DNA from: JBDTMT01 sp033764095
GTDB taxonomy: Bacteria; Desulfobacterota; Binatia; HRBIN30; CADEER01
Direction: 5' to 3'
NCBI GenBank assembly: GCA_033764095.1
Contig: JANRJF010000146.1
Span: 1 to 50,983, forward strand
Length of the DNA stretch: 50,983 nt
The notes under the pieces are model-generated. The model saw only the letters and a list, made by a program, of their open reading frames with translations. It was not told where the DNA came from and searched no databases. The position numbers were made by a program, and so were the translations under genes. Positions 23,472 to 30,440 of the stretch are shown here, one piece after another. The stretch's first letter is position 1, and each line of letters opens with the position of its first letter.

Positions 23472-24578
23472 TCAGAGGCGCATCGGCATCACGATATAAC
23501 AGTAATCTGCGTCATCGACGGGGCGCAGGACGCCCGGGCTCACCTCGTCGTTGAGGCCGATCTCGACGCGCTTGTCCGAGGGGAGGACGGCCAGCACGTC
23601 GAGCAGGTAGCGCCCGTTGAAGCCGATGCCGATCGCCTCACCATCGTAGTCGATGTCGACCTCTTCCGCCGCCTCGCCGACGTCGGGGTTGATCGTCGTC
23701 AACTCCAGCCGTTGGCTGTCGATGTGCAGTTTGACGCCGCGCGTGCGTTCGCTGGACACCACCGAGACGCGCCGTAGGGCGGCATGCAGCGCCGAGGCCT
23801 CCAGCGTCGCATGCCGCTCGGACTTGGCGGGGATGACCTGGTTGTAGTCGGGGAAGTCGCCTTCGACCAGGCGCATCGCCATCTGTACGCGCCCGCGCGA
23901 GGCATGTGCGGCGCCGCCTTCGACGCTGAGCTCGACCGGTTCCTCGCCGCTCTCCAGCACCTTGCGCAGCTCAACGACCGCCTTGCGCGGCAGCGTCACC
24001 GGCTTGGGCAGCGACACGTGGTCCACCGTGCGGGTGATCATCGCCAGCCGGTGGCCGTCGGTGGCCACCATGCGCAGTCGTCCGTCCTTGGTCTGCTCCA
24101 GGTGGATGCCGTTCAGGTTGGCTCGCGTCTCGTCGCCGGAGACGGCGAACAGCGTGTGCTCGATCATCCCGGTCAGCAGCTCGGCGCTGATGCGGATCGC
24201 CGCCTCGCCGGCCGGCGCCTCCGGCATGGCGGGAAATTCTTTCGGATCGAGGCCCACCAAGCGGAAGCGCGACTTGCCCGCCGCCAGCTCGATCCAGTGG
24301 TTGTCCTGTTGGCGGATGTGGACGTCGCCCTCCGGAATCTCACGCACCATCTCGTAGAGCTTGCGCGCGCCGGCGGTCAGCGTTCCCTTCTTCTTCACCG
24401 CCGCGGTGCACTGGCGCCGAATCGCGAGCTCCTGATCGGTTGCCGCGATGACCACGCCGTCACCACCGCTCTGGATCAGGACGTTGCCGAGAATCGGGAT
24501 GGTCGTCCGCCGTTCGACGATACCCTGGGCGAGGTACAGTCCGGCGAGAAGCTCACTCCGCTGGATGGTGAATTCCAT
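23472..24578 (-). CDS. dnaN: DNA polymerase III sliding clamp (beta)
   Basis: A 368-residue protein of normal clamp length from ATG 24578. Its three clamp domains are readable: MEFTIQRSELLAGLYLAQGI with RRTTIPILGNVLIQ, then FPAMPEAPAGEAAIRISAEL and NLNGIHLEQTKDGRLRMVAT DGHRLA in domain two, and FNGRYLLDVLAVL with the ending DDADYCYIVMPMRL. It encircles DNA and tethers polymerase and repair partners at the hydrophobic pocket. It is preceded by dnaA 272 bp upstream and followed by gyrB. Confidence 0.98.
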   Translation of the reverse strand: MEFTIQRSELLAGLYLAQGIVERRTTIPILGNVLIQSGGDGVVIAATDQELAIRRQCTAAVKKKGTLTAGARKLYEMVREIPEGDVHIRQQDNHWIELAAGKSRFRLVGLDPKEFPAMPEAPAGEAAIRISAELLTGMIEHTLFAVSGDETRANLNGIHLEQTKDGRLRMVATDGHRLAMITRTVDHVSLPKPVTLPRKAVVELRKVLESGEEPVELSVEGGAAHASRGRVQMAMRLVEGDFPDYNQVIPAKSERHATLEASALHAALRRVSVVSSERTRGVKLHIDSQRLELTTINPDVGEAAEEVDIDYDGEAIGIGFNGRYLLDVLAVLPSDKRVEIGLNDEVSPGVLRPVDDADYCYIVMPMRL

Positions 24579-24850
24579 GGCTCACCGCCCGCGCGCTGTC
24601 GCGCTCCTAATCTTAGATTTAAATAAAGAGAAGATAGTAGAACCTAGTAGGGCCTGTGGATTTGTTGAAAGCGTTGCGGCGCAAGGCGGAGCGACGTTGT
24701 CGGCTGCGGAGAAAGCGAGGCGCGCTGTCGTCGTACGCCGCTGCCTGACGAGAACCCTCACAGCCCCTCCACCACTTCTCCGCAGGTCGTCCACAGCGCG
24801 GCGCGCCACCGACGCACCGCATGGGATCGAGCAGGCTCAGTCATGCCACT
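24579..24850. other. dnaA-dnaN intergenic region, candidate origin unwinding segment
   Basis: A 272-bp gap without a gene. Positions 24608-24640 form an AT-rich island (TAATCTTAGATTTAAATAAA and following) standing out from the GC-rich surroundings, as expected of a duplex-unwinding element. Two degenerate DnaA-box-like sites flank it: TGTGGATTT at 24655-24663 and CGTCCACAG near 24788. Its place downstream of dnaA resembles the second part of bipartite origins such as that of Bacillus. It must also hold the dnaN promoter or read-through. Activity as an origin is inferred. Confidence 0.45.
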
Positions 24851-26185
24851 TCAGCCGGGGCGTTCCAAGAGGCGCTCGAGGCGCTCGACGGTGGCGCGAA
24901 AGTTGGGGTCCTCGCGCAGGCGGCGCTCGATCACCTGGGCGGCGTGGATGACGGTGGAGTGGTCGCGGCCGCCGAAGCGGTCGCCGATCACCGGGAACGA
25001 CGCGTTGGTGTAGCGGCGGCAGAGGTACATCGCCACCTGGCGCGGCTCGGTGACGGTGCGGGTGCGCTTCTTCGACCGCAGGTCGTTGGGGCGAATGCGG
25101 TAGAAATCGCACACCGCCTTCTGGATCGATTCGATGGTGATCGCGCGCTCGCTGCGATCGCGCAGGACGTTCTGCAGGACCTCGCGAGCGAAATCGGGGG
25201 TGATCGGGCACTTGTTGAGCGAGGCAAAGGCGCCCAGGCGGGTGAGCGAGCCCTCCAGCTCGCGCACGTTCGAGTCGATGTGGGTGGCGAGGAAGATCGC
25301 CACTTCCTGCGGCAGCTCGATCCCTTCCTGCTCGGCCTTCTTCTCCAGAATGGCGACCCGCGTCTCGATGTCGGGGGGCTGGATGTCGGCAATCAGACCC
25401 CATTCGAAGCGATTGCGCAGCCGTTCCTCCAATTCCGGGATCTCCTTGGGGAACTTGTCGGAGGTGAGCACGATCTGGTGGTGCGCGTCGTACAGCGAGT
25501 TGAAGGTGTGGAAGAACTCCTCCTGGGTGCGCTCGCGGCCGGCGAGGAACTGCACGTCGTCGACGATCAGCACGTCGATGCGCCGGAAGCGCGCCTTGAA
25601 CTCGTCCATGCGGTCCTTGCGCAGCGCCGCGATGAGCTCGTTCATGAACGACTCGGACGACAGGTAGACCACCCGCGCGTCCTCGGTCTGGTCGAGCACC
25701 TGGTGACCGATCGCGTTGACCAGGTGGGTCTTGCCCAATCCCACCCCGCCGTAGATGAACAGTGGGTTGTAGTGGTCGCCCGGCTGGCTGGCGACCGCCT
25801 TCGACGCGGCGTGCGCGAACTGGTTGCTGGCGCCGACGATGAAGTTGTCGAAGGTGTACTTGGGCAGCAGCGCGGCGCGCCGCGACGGCGGCTTGCCGGG
25901 GCGCGGTGGCGGCGGCGGAGCCGGAAAGAGCTCCTGCTGCGCGGCGCTCGGCAGGGTCAGCGCGATGGCGCGCAGCGCCCCGCCGCTGGCGCGCTGCAGG
26001 GCGCTCTGCAGCGCCTCCAGGCAACGCTCGCGGACGACGTCGGCGGCCAACTTGCCCGGCGCCTCGACCACCATCGAGTCGCCGCGCAGCGCCACCGGAC
26101 GGAGGCGCGACACCACCTCGCGCAGGTCCGGCTCGGTCAGCTGGTCGGCGATCGCTTCAACCGCGGCACGCCAGGTTTTTTCCAT
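24851..26185 (-). CDS. dnaA: Chromosomal replication initiator DnaA
   Basis: A 444-residue protein with ATG at 26183-26185. Domain I covers about 1-75, and a Pro-rich linker (about 88-105) is domain II. The AAA+ domain begins at YTFDNFIVGASNQFAHAA, with Walker A GGVGLGKT at 146-153 and Walker B in RIDVLIVDDVQFLAGRERTQ. Domain IV carries PRQVAMYLCRRYTNASFPVI, and GGRDHSTVIHA stands in place of the usual DHTTVLHA. It binds DnaA boxes and melts the origin. The gene heads the minus-strand dnaA-dnaN-gyrB-gyrA cluster and is divergent from hemL. Confidence 0.98.
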   Translation of the reverse strand: MEKTWRAAVEAIADQLTEPDLREVVSRLRPVALRGDSMVVEAPGKLAADVVRERCLEALQSALQRASGGALRAIALTLPSAAQQELFPAPPPPPRPGKPPSRRAALLPKYTFDNFIVGASNQFAHAASKAVASQPGDHYNPLFIYGGVGLGKTHLVNAIGHQVLDQTEDARVVYLSSESFMNELIAALRKDRMDEFKARFRRIDVLIVDDVQFLAGRERTQEEFFHTFNSLYDAHHQIVLTSDKFPKEIPELEERLRNRFEWGLIADIQPPDIETRVAILEKKAEQEGIELPQEVAIFLATHIDSNVRELEGSLTRLGAFASLNKCPITPDFAREVLQNVLRDRSERAITIESIQKAVCDFYRIRPNDLRSKKRTRTVTEPRQVAMYLCRRYTNASFPVIGDRFGGRDHSTVIHAAQVIERRLREDPNFRATVERLERLLERPG

Positions 26186-26469
26186 TGCTCCACGAGTGAG
26201 TTGTCAACAGTGGATGGGGGAGAAAAATGGCATGTGGCAGAAAGAAAATGTGCCGACCACGCGCCGTTTCTCCACAGCGCAATCCACAGGCTCCAGGGGG
26301 CTTGAAAGGCGGCGTCGTAAACGGACAGGGGTGCCCGCCGGAACTGACGGGCGGCTCGGTTTAACGCGTTCGTAAAATGGGAGCAAGAAAAATATGCGCG
26401 GCAGAGAGTGAAAGCAGCTACGCGACGTTGCGTTGACGCTCCGGAAGCGTCGCGCTAGCGCGCCTGAGC
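26186..26469. other. dnaA-hemL divergent intergenic region with tandem DnaA-box-like sites
   Basis: A 284-bp gap without a gene. Two box-like sites lie 3 nt apart: TTCTCCACA (26268-26276) and CAATCCACA (26280-26288), one and two mismatches from TTATCCACA. TTGTCAACA near the dnaA start is a weaker third. A-rich tracts occur at about 26220-26250 and 26373-26395. The region must contain the dnaA and hemL promoters and may be the first half of a bipartite origin or a DnaA autoregulation site. A small hairpin (GACGCT/AGCGTC) lies just before hemL. Confidence 0.45.
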
Positions 26470-27759
26470 ATGAAGAGCGACCTGTCGGCGAAGCTGTTTG
26501 ACGAAGCGGCGCGCGTCATCCCCGGCGGCGTCAACAGCCCGGTGCGCGCCTGGAAGGCGGTCGGCGGCAGTCCGCGTTTCATCCAGCGCGCCAGCGGCAG
26601 CCGCATCACCGACGCCGACGGCAACACCTACGTCGACTACGTCGGCTCGTGGGGGCCGATGATCGTCGGCCACGCGCACCACGCGGTGCTGCGCGCGGTG
26701 CACGAGACGATGAAGCTCGGCACCAGTTTCGGCGCGCCGACGCCGCGCGAGATCGAGATGGCGCGCCGGCTCACCGCGGCGCTGCCGTCGCTGCAGCAGG
26801 TGCGCCTGGTGTCCTCCGGCACCGAGGCGACGATGACTGCCATCCGCCTGGCGCGTGCCTTCACCGGCCGGCCGAAGTTCATCAAGTTCGACGGCTGCTA
26901 TCACGGCCACGCCGACCCGCTCTTGGTGCGCGCCGGCTCCGGCGCGATGACGCTCGGCGTGCCCGACAGCCCCGGGGTGCCGGAGGCGATCGCCAGCCTG
27001 ACGCTGGTGGCGCGGTTCAATGACCTGGCCGAGATCGAAGCGCGCTTTGCCGCCGAGGGCGAGGCCATCGCGGCGGTCATCGTCGAGCCGGTGGTCGGCA
27101 ACATGGGCCTGGTGCAGCCCGAGCCCGGCTATCTGGAAGGGCTGCGGCGCATCACCGACGCGCATGGCGCGCTGCTGATCTTCGACGAGGTGATGACCGG
27201 CTTCCGTCTCGCCTGGGGCGGCATCCAGAACCCGCTCGGCATCCGCCCCGATCTGACCACGCTCGGCAAGGTGATCGGCGGCGGCCTGCCGCTGGCGGCG
27301 GTCGGCGGCCGGCGCGACGTCATGCAGCAGCTCGCGCCGGTCGGCGCCGTCTACCAGGCCGGCACCCTGTCGGGGAATCCGCTCGCGGTGAGTGCCGGGC
27401 TGGCGACCCTCGACCTGCTCGCGGCCGACGGTACCTACGAGCGCCTCGAGCGCGCCGGCGCCGACCTGGAAGCCGGCCTCAGCGACGCGCTGCGCCGCCA
27501 AGGCGTGCGCGGCTGCGTCAGCCGCGCCGGGTCGATGTGGACGCTGTTCTTCGGCGTCGATGCGGTGCGCAACGCCGACGACGCGCGGCGCGCCGATACC
27601 GCCGCCTTCGGCCGCTTCTTCCTCGCCATGCTGGCGCGCGGCATCTACCTCCCGCCATCGCAGTTCGAGGCGGCGTTCATCTCGCTGGCACACAGCGACG
27701 GCGATCTGGCGGTCACCGTCGAGGCGGCGGACGCCGCGCTCGCCGAGGTGGCGCGATGA
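26470..27759 (+). CDS. hemL: Glutamate-1-semialdehyde 2,1-aminomutase
   Basis: A 429-residue PLP enzyme starting at ATG 26470. The sequence is classical: LFDEAARVIPGGVNSPVRAW, VRLVSSGTEATMTAIRLARA, KFDGCYHGHADPLLV and LLIFDEVMTGFRLAWGG. LTTLGKVIGGGLPLAAVGGR carries the PLP lysine Lys267. It converts glutamate-1-semialdehyde to 5-aminolevulinate in the C5 pathway of tetrapyrrole synthesis, in the cytosol. Its stop overlaps the start of atpZ by 4 bp (ATGA), so it is the first gene of a hemL-atpZ-atpI-atpB-atpE string, an unusual partner for Fo genes. Confidence 0.96.
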   Translation: MKSDLSAKLFDEAARVIPGGVNSPVRAWKAVGGSPRFIQRASGSRITDADGNTYVDYVGSWGPMIVGHAHHAVLRAVHETMKLGTSFGAPTPREIEMARRLTAALPSLQQVRLVSSGTEATMTAIRLARAFTGRPKFIKFDGCYHGHADPLLVRAGSGAMTLGVPDSPGVPEAIASLTLVARFNDLAEIEARFAAEGEAIAAVIVEPVVGNMGLVQPEPGYLEGLRRITDAHGALLIFDEVMTGFRLAWGGIQNPLGIRPDLTTLGKVIGGGLPLAAVGGRRDVMQQLAPVGAVYQAGTLSGNPLAVSAGLATLDLLAADGTYERLERAGADLEAGLSDALRRQGVRGCVSRAGSMWTLFFGVDAVRNADDARRADTAAFGRFFLAMLARGIYLPPSQFEAAFISLAHSDGDLAVTVEAADAALAEVAR

Positions 27760-27980
27760 ACCTCGACCCGAAGATGCTGGCCGTCGCCGGGCGCTTCCTG
27801 GCGCTCGGCTTCCAGATCGCCGGCTCGATCATCGGCGGACTGGTGCTCGGCTGGTACGCCGACGGCTACTTCGGTACCGAGCCGTTGTTCACCGTCGTCT
27901 TCACCCTCGGCGCCTTCTACGGCGCCATGCGTCTCTTGCTTTGGGCCCTGAAAAAGCCTAGCCCTGACCGGATTTCATGA
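27756..27980 (+). CDS. atpZ: AtpZ-type small ATP synthase accessory membrane protein
   Basis: A 74-residue protein with two TM helices (GFQIAGSIIGGLVLGWYAD and PLFTVVFTLGAFYGAMRLLL) joined by DGYFGTE. The GxxxGxxxD turn is characteristic of the ATPase_gene1/AtpZ family. Its ATG overlaps the hemL stop, and its own stop overlaps the next start, both as ATGA. AtpZ and AtpI are thought to help Fo assembly or Mg2+/Ca2+ uptake at the ATP synthase. The position directly before atpI and atpB supports the call. Confidence 0.85.
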   Translation: MNLDPKMLAVAGRFLALGFQIAGSIIGGLVLGWYADGYFGTEPLFTVVFTLGAFYGAMRLLLWALKKPSPDRIS

Positions 27981-28339
27981 ACTCCCGGCTGCGTGAGATC
28001 GAGCACCTGCACCTCGGGTTGCTCGCGCTGGCGACGTGCGTCGCCTGGCTCTCCGGCCGCCTGGCACCGGCGAGCGTGCTGCTCGGCGGCGCGGTGATGC
28101 TGATCAACCTGCGGCTGCTGGCGGCGCTCGTCGCCCGGCTGCTGACGCCGACCGCGGCCGCCCGTCCGGCGACGGTGGTGGCGCTCATGCTCGCCAAGCT
28201 CGGCGTCTTCATTGCCGCCATCGCGGTGGTGGTCTGGCGCCTGCCGATCGACGTGGCCGGGTTCGCGCTCGGCGCCACCACCCTGCTGGTCGCCATCACG
28301 CTCTCCTCCCTGCGGGCGCCGACGCCGGCGCACCCCTGA
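27977..28339 (+). CDS. atpI: ATP synthase subunit I (AtpI-like)
   Basis: A 120-residue protein with four predicted TM helices in two pairs, starting with ATGA overlap on atpZ. The pattern LLLGGAVMLINLRLLAALVAR followed by MLAKLGVFIAAIAVVVWRLP fits the ATP-synt_I family. Sequence conservation in this family is low, so the call rests partly on its place between atpZ and atpB. Subunit I is proposed to guide assembly of the c-ring. Confidence 0.75.
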   Translation: MNSRLREIEHLHLGLLALATCVAWLSGRLAPASVLLGGAVMLINLRLLAALVARLLTPTAAARPATVVALMLAKLGVFIAAIAVVVWRLPIDVAGFALGATTLLVAITLSSLRAPTPAHP

Positions 28340-28346
28340 GGTTCCC

Positions 28347-29102
28347 ATGGCTGCTGCCGAACACGGCTTTACCTGGATGCAACTGATTCCCGGCGTGAAC
28401 CACCTGCCCGACCACGTCGCCACCGCCGGCCTGGTGACCGGCCTGCTGATCGGCACCGCGTTCATCGCCCGCCGCCAGATCGCCAGCGCCGCCGACGTCG
28501 CGGTGCCCGATGCGACGCTCACCGCGCGCAACGGCCTCGAGGCCTACGTCGAGTGGTTCTCCAGTTTCGTCGAGAGCATCCTCGGCCCGCACTCGGAGAA
28601 GTACGTGCCGCTCTACGGCGCGATGTTCCTGTTCATCCTGGCCAACAACCTGATCGGCCTGATCCCCGGTTTCGCGCCGCCGACCAGCAACGTGAACACC
28701 ACGCTCGGCCTCGGGATCCTGTCCTTCGTCATGTACAACTACTTCGGCTTCCGCGAGCACGGCATCGCCTACCTGAAGCATTTCATCGGCCCGATCTGGT
28801 GGCTGTTCTTCCTCATGCTGCCGCTGGAGATCATCGACAACCTGTTGCGCCCGTTCACGCTCAACCTGCGTCTGTTGATGAACATGTTCGCCGATCACCT
28901 GGTGCTCGACATCTTCACCGACCTGACCAAGGCGATCATCCCGATCGTGTTCTACTTCCTCGGGATCATCGTCTGCGTCATCCAGGCGTTCGTCTTCACC
29001 GTGCTGAGCATGGTGTACGTGTCGCTCGCCACGGCGGGACACAGCGACCACGCCGATGAGGACACCGCCTTCCGCGAAGGCGTCATCAAGCGCGGGCATT
29101 GA
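28347..29102 (+). CDS. atpB: ATP synthase Fo subunit a
   Basis: A 251-residue protein from ATG 28347, 7 nt after the atpI stop. It has the five to six hydrophobic helices of subunit a. The essential arginine is Arg175 in LNLRLLMNMFADHLVLDIF, and ILANNLIGLIPGFAPPTSNV is the other conserved block. Subunit a provides the proton half-channels against the c-ring in the inner membrane. The C-terminal tail after VSLATAGHSDH is longer and more charged than in E. coli. atpE follows after 105 bp. Confidence 0.96.
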   Translation: MAAAEHGFTWMQLIPGVNHLPDHVATAGLVTGLLIGTAFIARRQIASAADVAVPDATLTARNGLEAYVEWFSSFVESILGPHSEKYVPLYGAMFLFILANNLIGLIPGFAPPTSNVNTTLGLGILSFVMYNYFGFREHGIAYLKHFIGPIWWLFFLMLPLEIIDNLLRPFTLNLRLLMNMFADHLVLDIFTDLTKAIIPIVFYFLGIIVCVIQAFVFTVLSMVYVSLATAGHSDHADEDTAFREGVIKRGH

Positions 29103-29190
29103 ACACCGTAACCCAGGGTTTCGCCCGGCCGAGGTGAGGCGAGGATGATAGAGGTGGCGTGGCCACCGGCGAACCCGTTGTCTCGCATCG

Positions 29191-29199
29191 AAAGGAGGA
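29191..29199 (+). promoter_or_regulatory. Strong Shine-Dalgarno site of atpE
   Basis: AAAGGAGGA lies 8 nt before ATG 29208. It is the strongest such site noticed in the window, fitting the high copy number of subunit c, and it rules out the in-frame upstream start at 29145. Confidence 0.85.
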
Positions 29200-29207
29200 C
29201 TTTCACG

Positions 29208-29528
29208 ATGCGCAATAAGCTGCAGTGGATTCTGGGAACGCTCCTGATGGCCGTGTTCGGACCGGGCATGGCCATGGCGCAAGAGGGAGCAGCGGGTGGT
29301 GGCGACGGTCTGATCGCCATCGGCGCCGGCATCGCCATCGGCGTGGCGGCCATCGGCCCGGGCCTCGGCCAGGGTCGCGCGGTGGCGGCGGCGATGGAGT
29401 CGATCGGCCGCAACCCGAACGCGGCGGACAAGGTCTTCACGCCGCTGGTCCTCGGTCTCGCCTTCATGGAAGCGCTGGCCATCTACGGCCTGCTGATCGG
29501 CTTCCTGCTGCAGGGCAGGATCGGCTGA
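29208..29528 (+). CDS. atpE: ATP synthase Fo subunit c, with N-terminal signal-like extension
   Basis: A 106-residue protein, longer than the usual 75-85 because of an N-terminal hydrophobic segment ending AMAMAQEG (about 1-25) that looks like a cleavable signal. The two helices of the c hairpin follow: GLIAIGAGIAIGVAAIGPGL and VFTPLVLGLAFMEALAIYGL, joined by the polar loop GRNPNAADK. The ion-binding carboxylate is Glu88. The next residue is Ala89 where Na+-type rings have Ser or Thr, so H+ is the likely ion despite Gln55. It forms the membrane rotor ring. An intrinsic terminator follows 27 bp after the stop. Confidence 0.95.
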   Translation: MRNKLQWILGTLLMAVFGPGMAMAQEGAAGGGDGLIAIGAGIAIGVAAIGPGLGQGRAVAAAMESIGRNPNAADKVFTPLVLGLAFMEALAIYGLLIGFLLQGRIG

Positions 29529-29555
29529 GCGTTCGTTCAGTCGTTGCACCACCGT

Positions 29556-29588
29556 GGGGCGGGAGCGCGAGCTCCCGCCCCTTTTTTT
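29556..29588 (+). terminator. Intrinsic terminator after atpE
   Basis: A perfect 11-bp stem (GGGGCGGGAGC at 29556-29566 with GCTCCCGCCCC at 29571-29581) with a GCGA tetraloop, followed by seven T residues (29582-29588). It closes the hemL-atpE transcription unit and isolates parB. Confidence 0.95.
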
Positions 29589-29636
29589 CGCGCCCGTCGA
29601 TTGTCGTGCGCCCGTCGCGCGCGGTAGAAGCGGCGC

Positions 29637-30437
29637 GTGGCTGAACCCCGCGCCGTCGTCGCCGGCACGATTCACCGCCGCACCCGCACCGTGCTCACCG
29701 CGGTGCCGGTCGAGCAGCTGCACGCCAACCCGGATCAGCCGCGCAAGCACTTCGATCCCGACGCGCTCGCCGAGCTCGCCGCGTCGATCGCGCAGCACGG
29801 CATCCTGCAGCCGGTGGTGGTCAAGCGCGCCGCCAACGGCTTTCTCATCATGGCCGGCGAGCGCCGCTTTCGCGCCGCGCAGCTCGCCGGCCTGACGGTG
29901 ATCCCGGCGCTGGTGCGCGACGACGACCCGCTCGAGATCGCGATCATCGAGAACCTGCAGCGCGAGGATCTCTCGCCGCTGGAGGAGGCGGAAGGGCTGG
30001 GCGCGTTGATCGACCAGTATGGCTACACCCACGAGGCGCTCGCCGAGCTGATCGGCAAGAGCCGCCCCTACGTCAGCAACACCCTGGCGCTGCGCCGCCT
30101 GCCGACCCACATCAAGCAGGACGTTCACGCGCAGCCCGACGTGTCGCGCGAGATCCTCATCTCGCTGGCGCGCGCCGAGTCACCGGAGAAGCAGGAGTCG
30201 CTCTGGCGCCTGACCCGGCTGCGCAAGCTGTCGGTGCAGAGCTTCCGCACCGAGCAGGCCGGCGAAGTGACCGGCCGCGACGACATCACCGAGATCGCGC
30301 GCACCCTGCGCCGGCTGGGCCGCAAGCTGCGCGCGCTCGACGTCACCGCGTTGGGCGACGCCGAGCGCCAGCAGCTCGAGCGGCTGCTGCGCCGCACCAA
30401 CAGCCGCTTGATGCGGACGCTGGCGCAGCTGGGCTGA
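29637..30437 (+). CDS. parB: ParB/Spo0J-type chromosome partitioning protein
   Basis: A 266-residue protein with a GTG start. The N-terminal CTPase domain has VPVEQLHANPDQPRKHFDPD and the CTP-binding motif GERRFRA (74-80). IAIIENLQREDLSPLEEAEG leads into the helix-turn-helix region (LAELIGKSRPYVSNTLALRRLP) that reads parS. The C-terminal ~45 residues are the dimerisation tail. ParB loads on parS near the origin and spreads as a CTP clamp. No parA lies next to it, and I found no GTTTCACGTGAAAC-like parS by eye. It is separated from atpE by a terminator and converges with the next gene, 3 bp apart. Confidence 0.93.
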   Translation: MAEPRAVVAGTIHRRTRTVLTAVPVEQLHANPDQPRKHFDPDALAELAASIAQHGILQPVVVKRAANGFLIMAGERRFRAAQLAGLTVIPALVRDDDPLEIAIIENLQREDLSPLEEAEGLGALIDQYGYTHEALAELIGKSRPYVSNTLALRRLPTHIKQDVHAQPDVSREILISLARAESPEKQESLWRLTRLRKLSVQSFRTEQAGEVTGRDDITEIARTLRRLGRKLRALDVTALGDAERQQLERLLRRTNSRLMRTLAQLG

Positions 30438-30440
30438 CGC

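Noticed and set aside
29530..30440. A parS site or parA gene next to parB
   Set aside because: No 16-bp palindrome of the GTTTCACGTGAAAC type and no Walker-type ATPase frame was seen here. A computed search is still needed.
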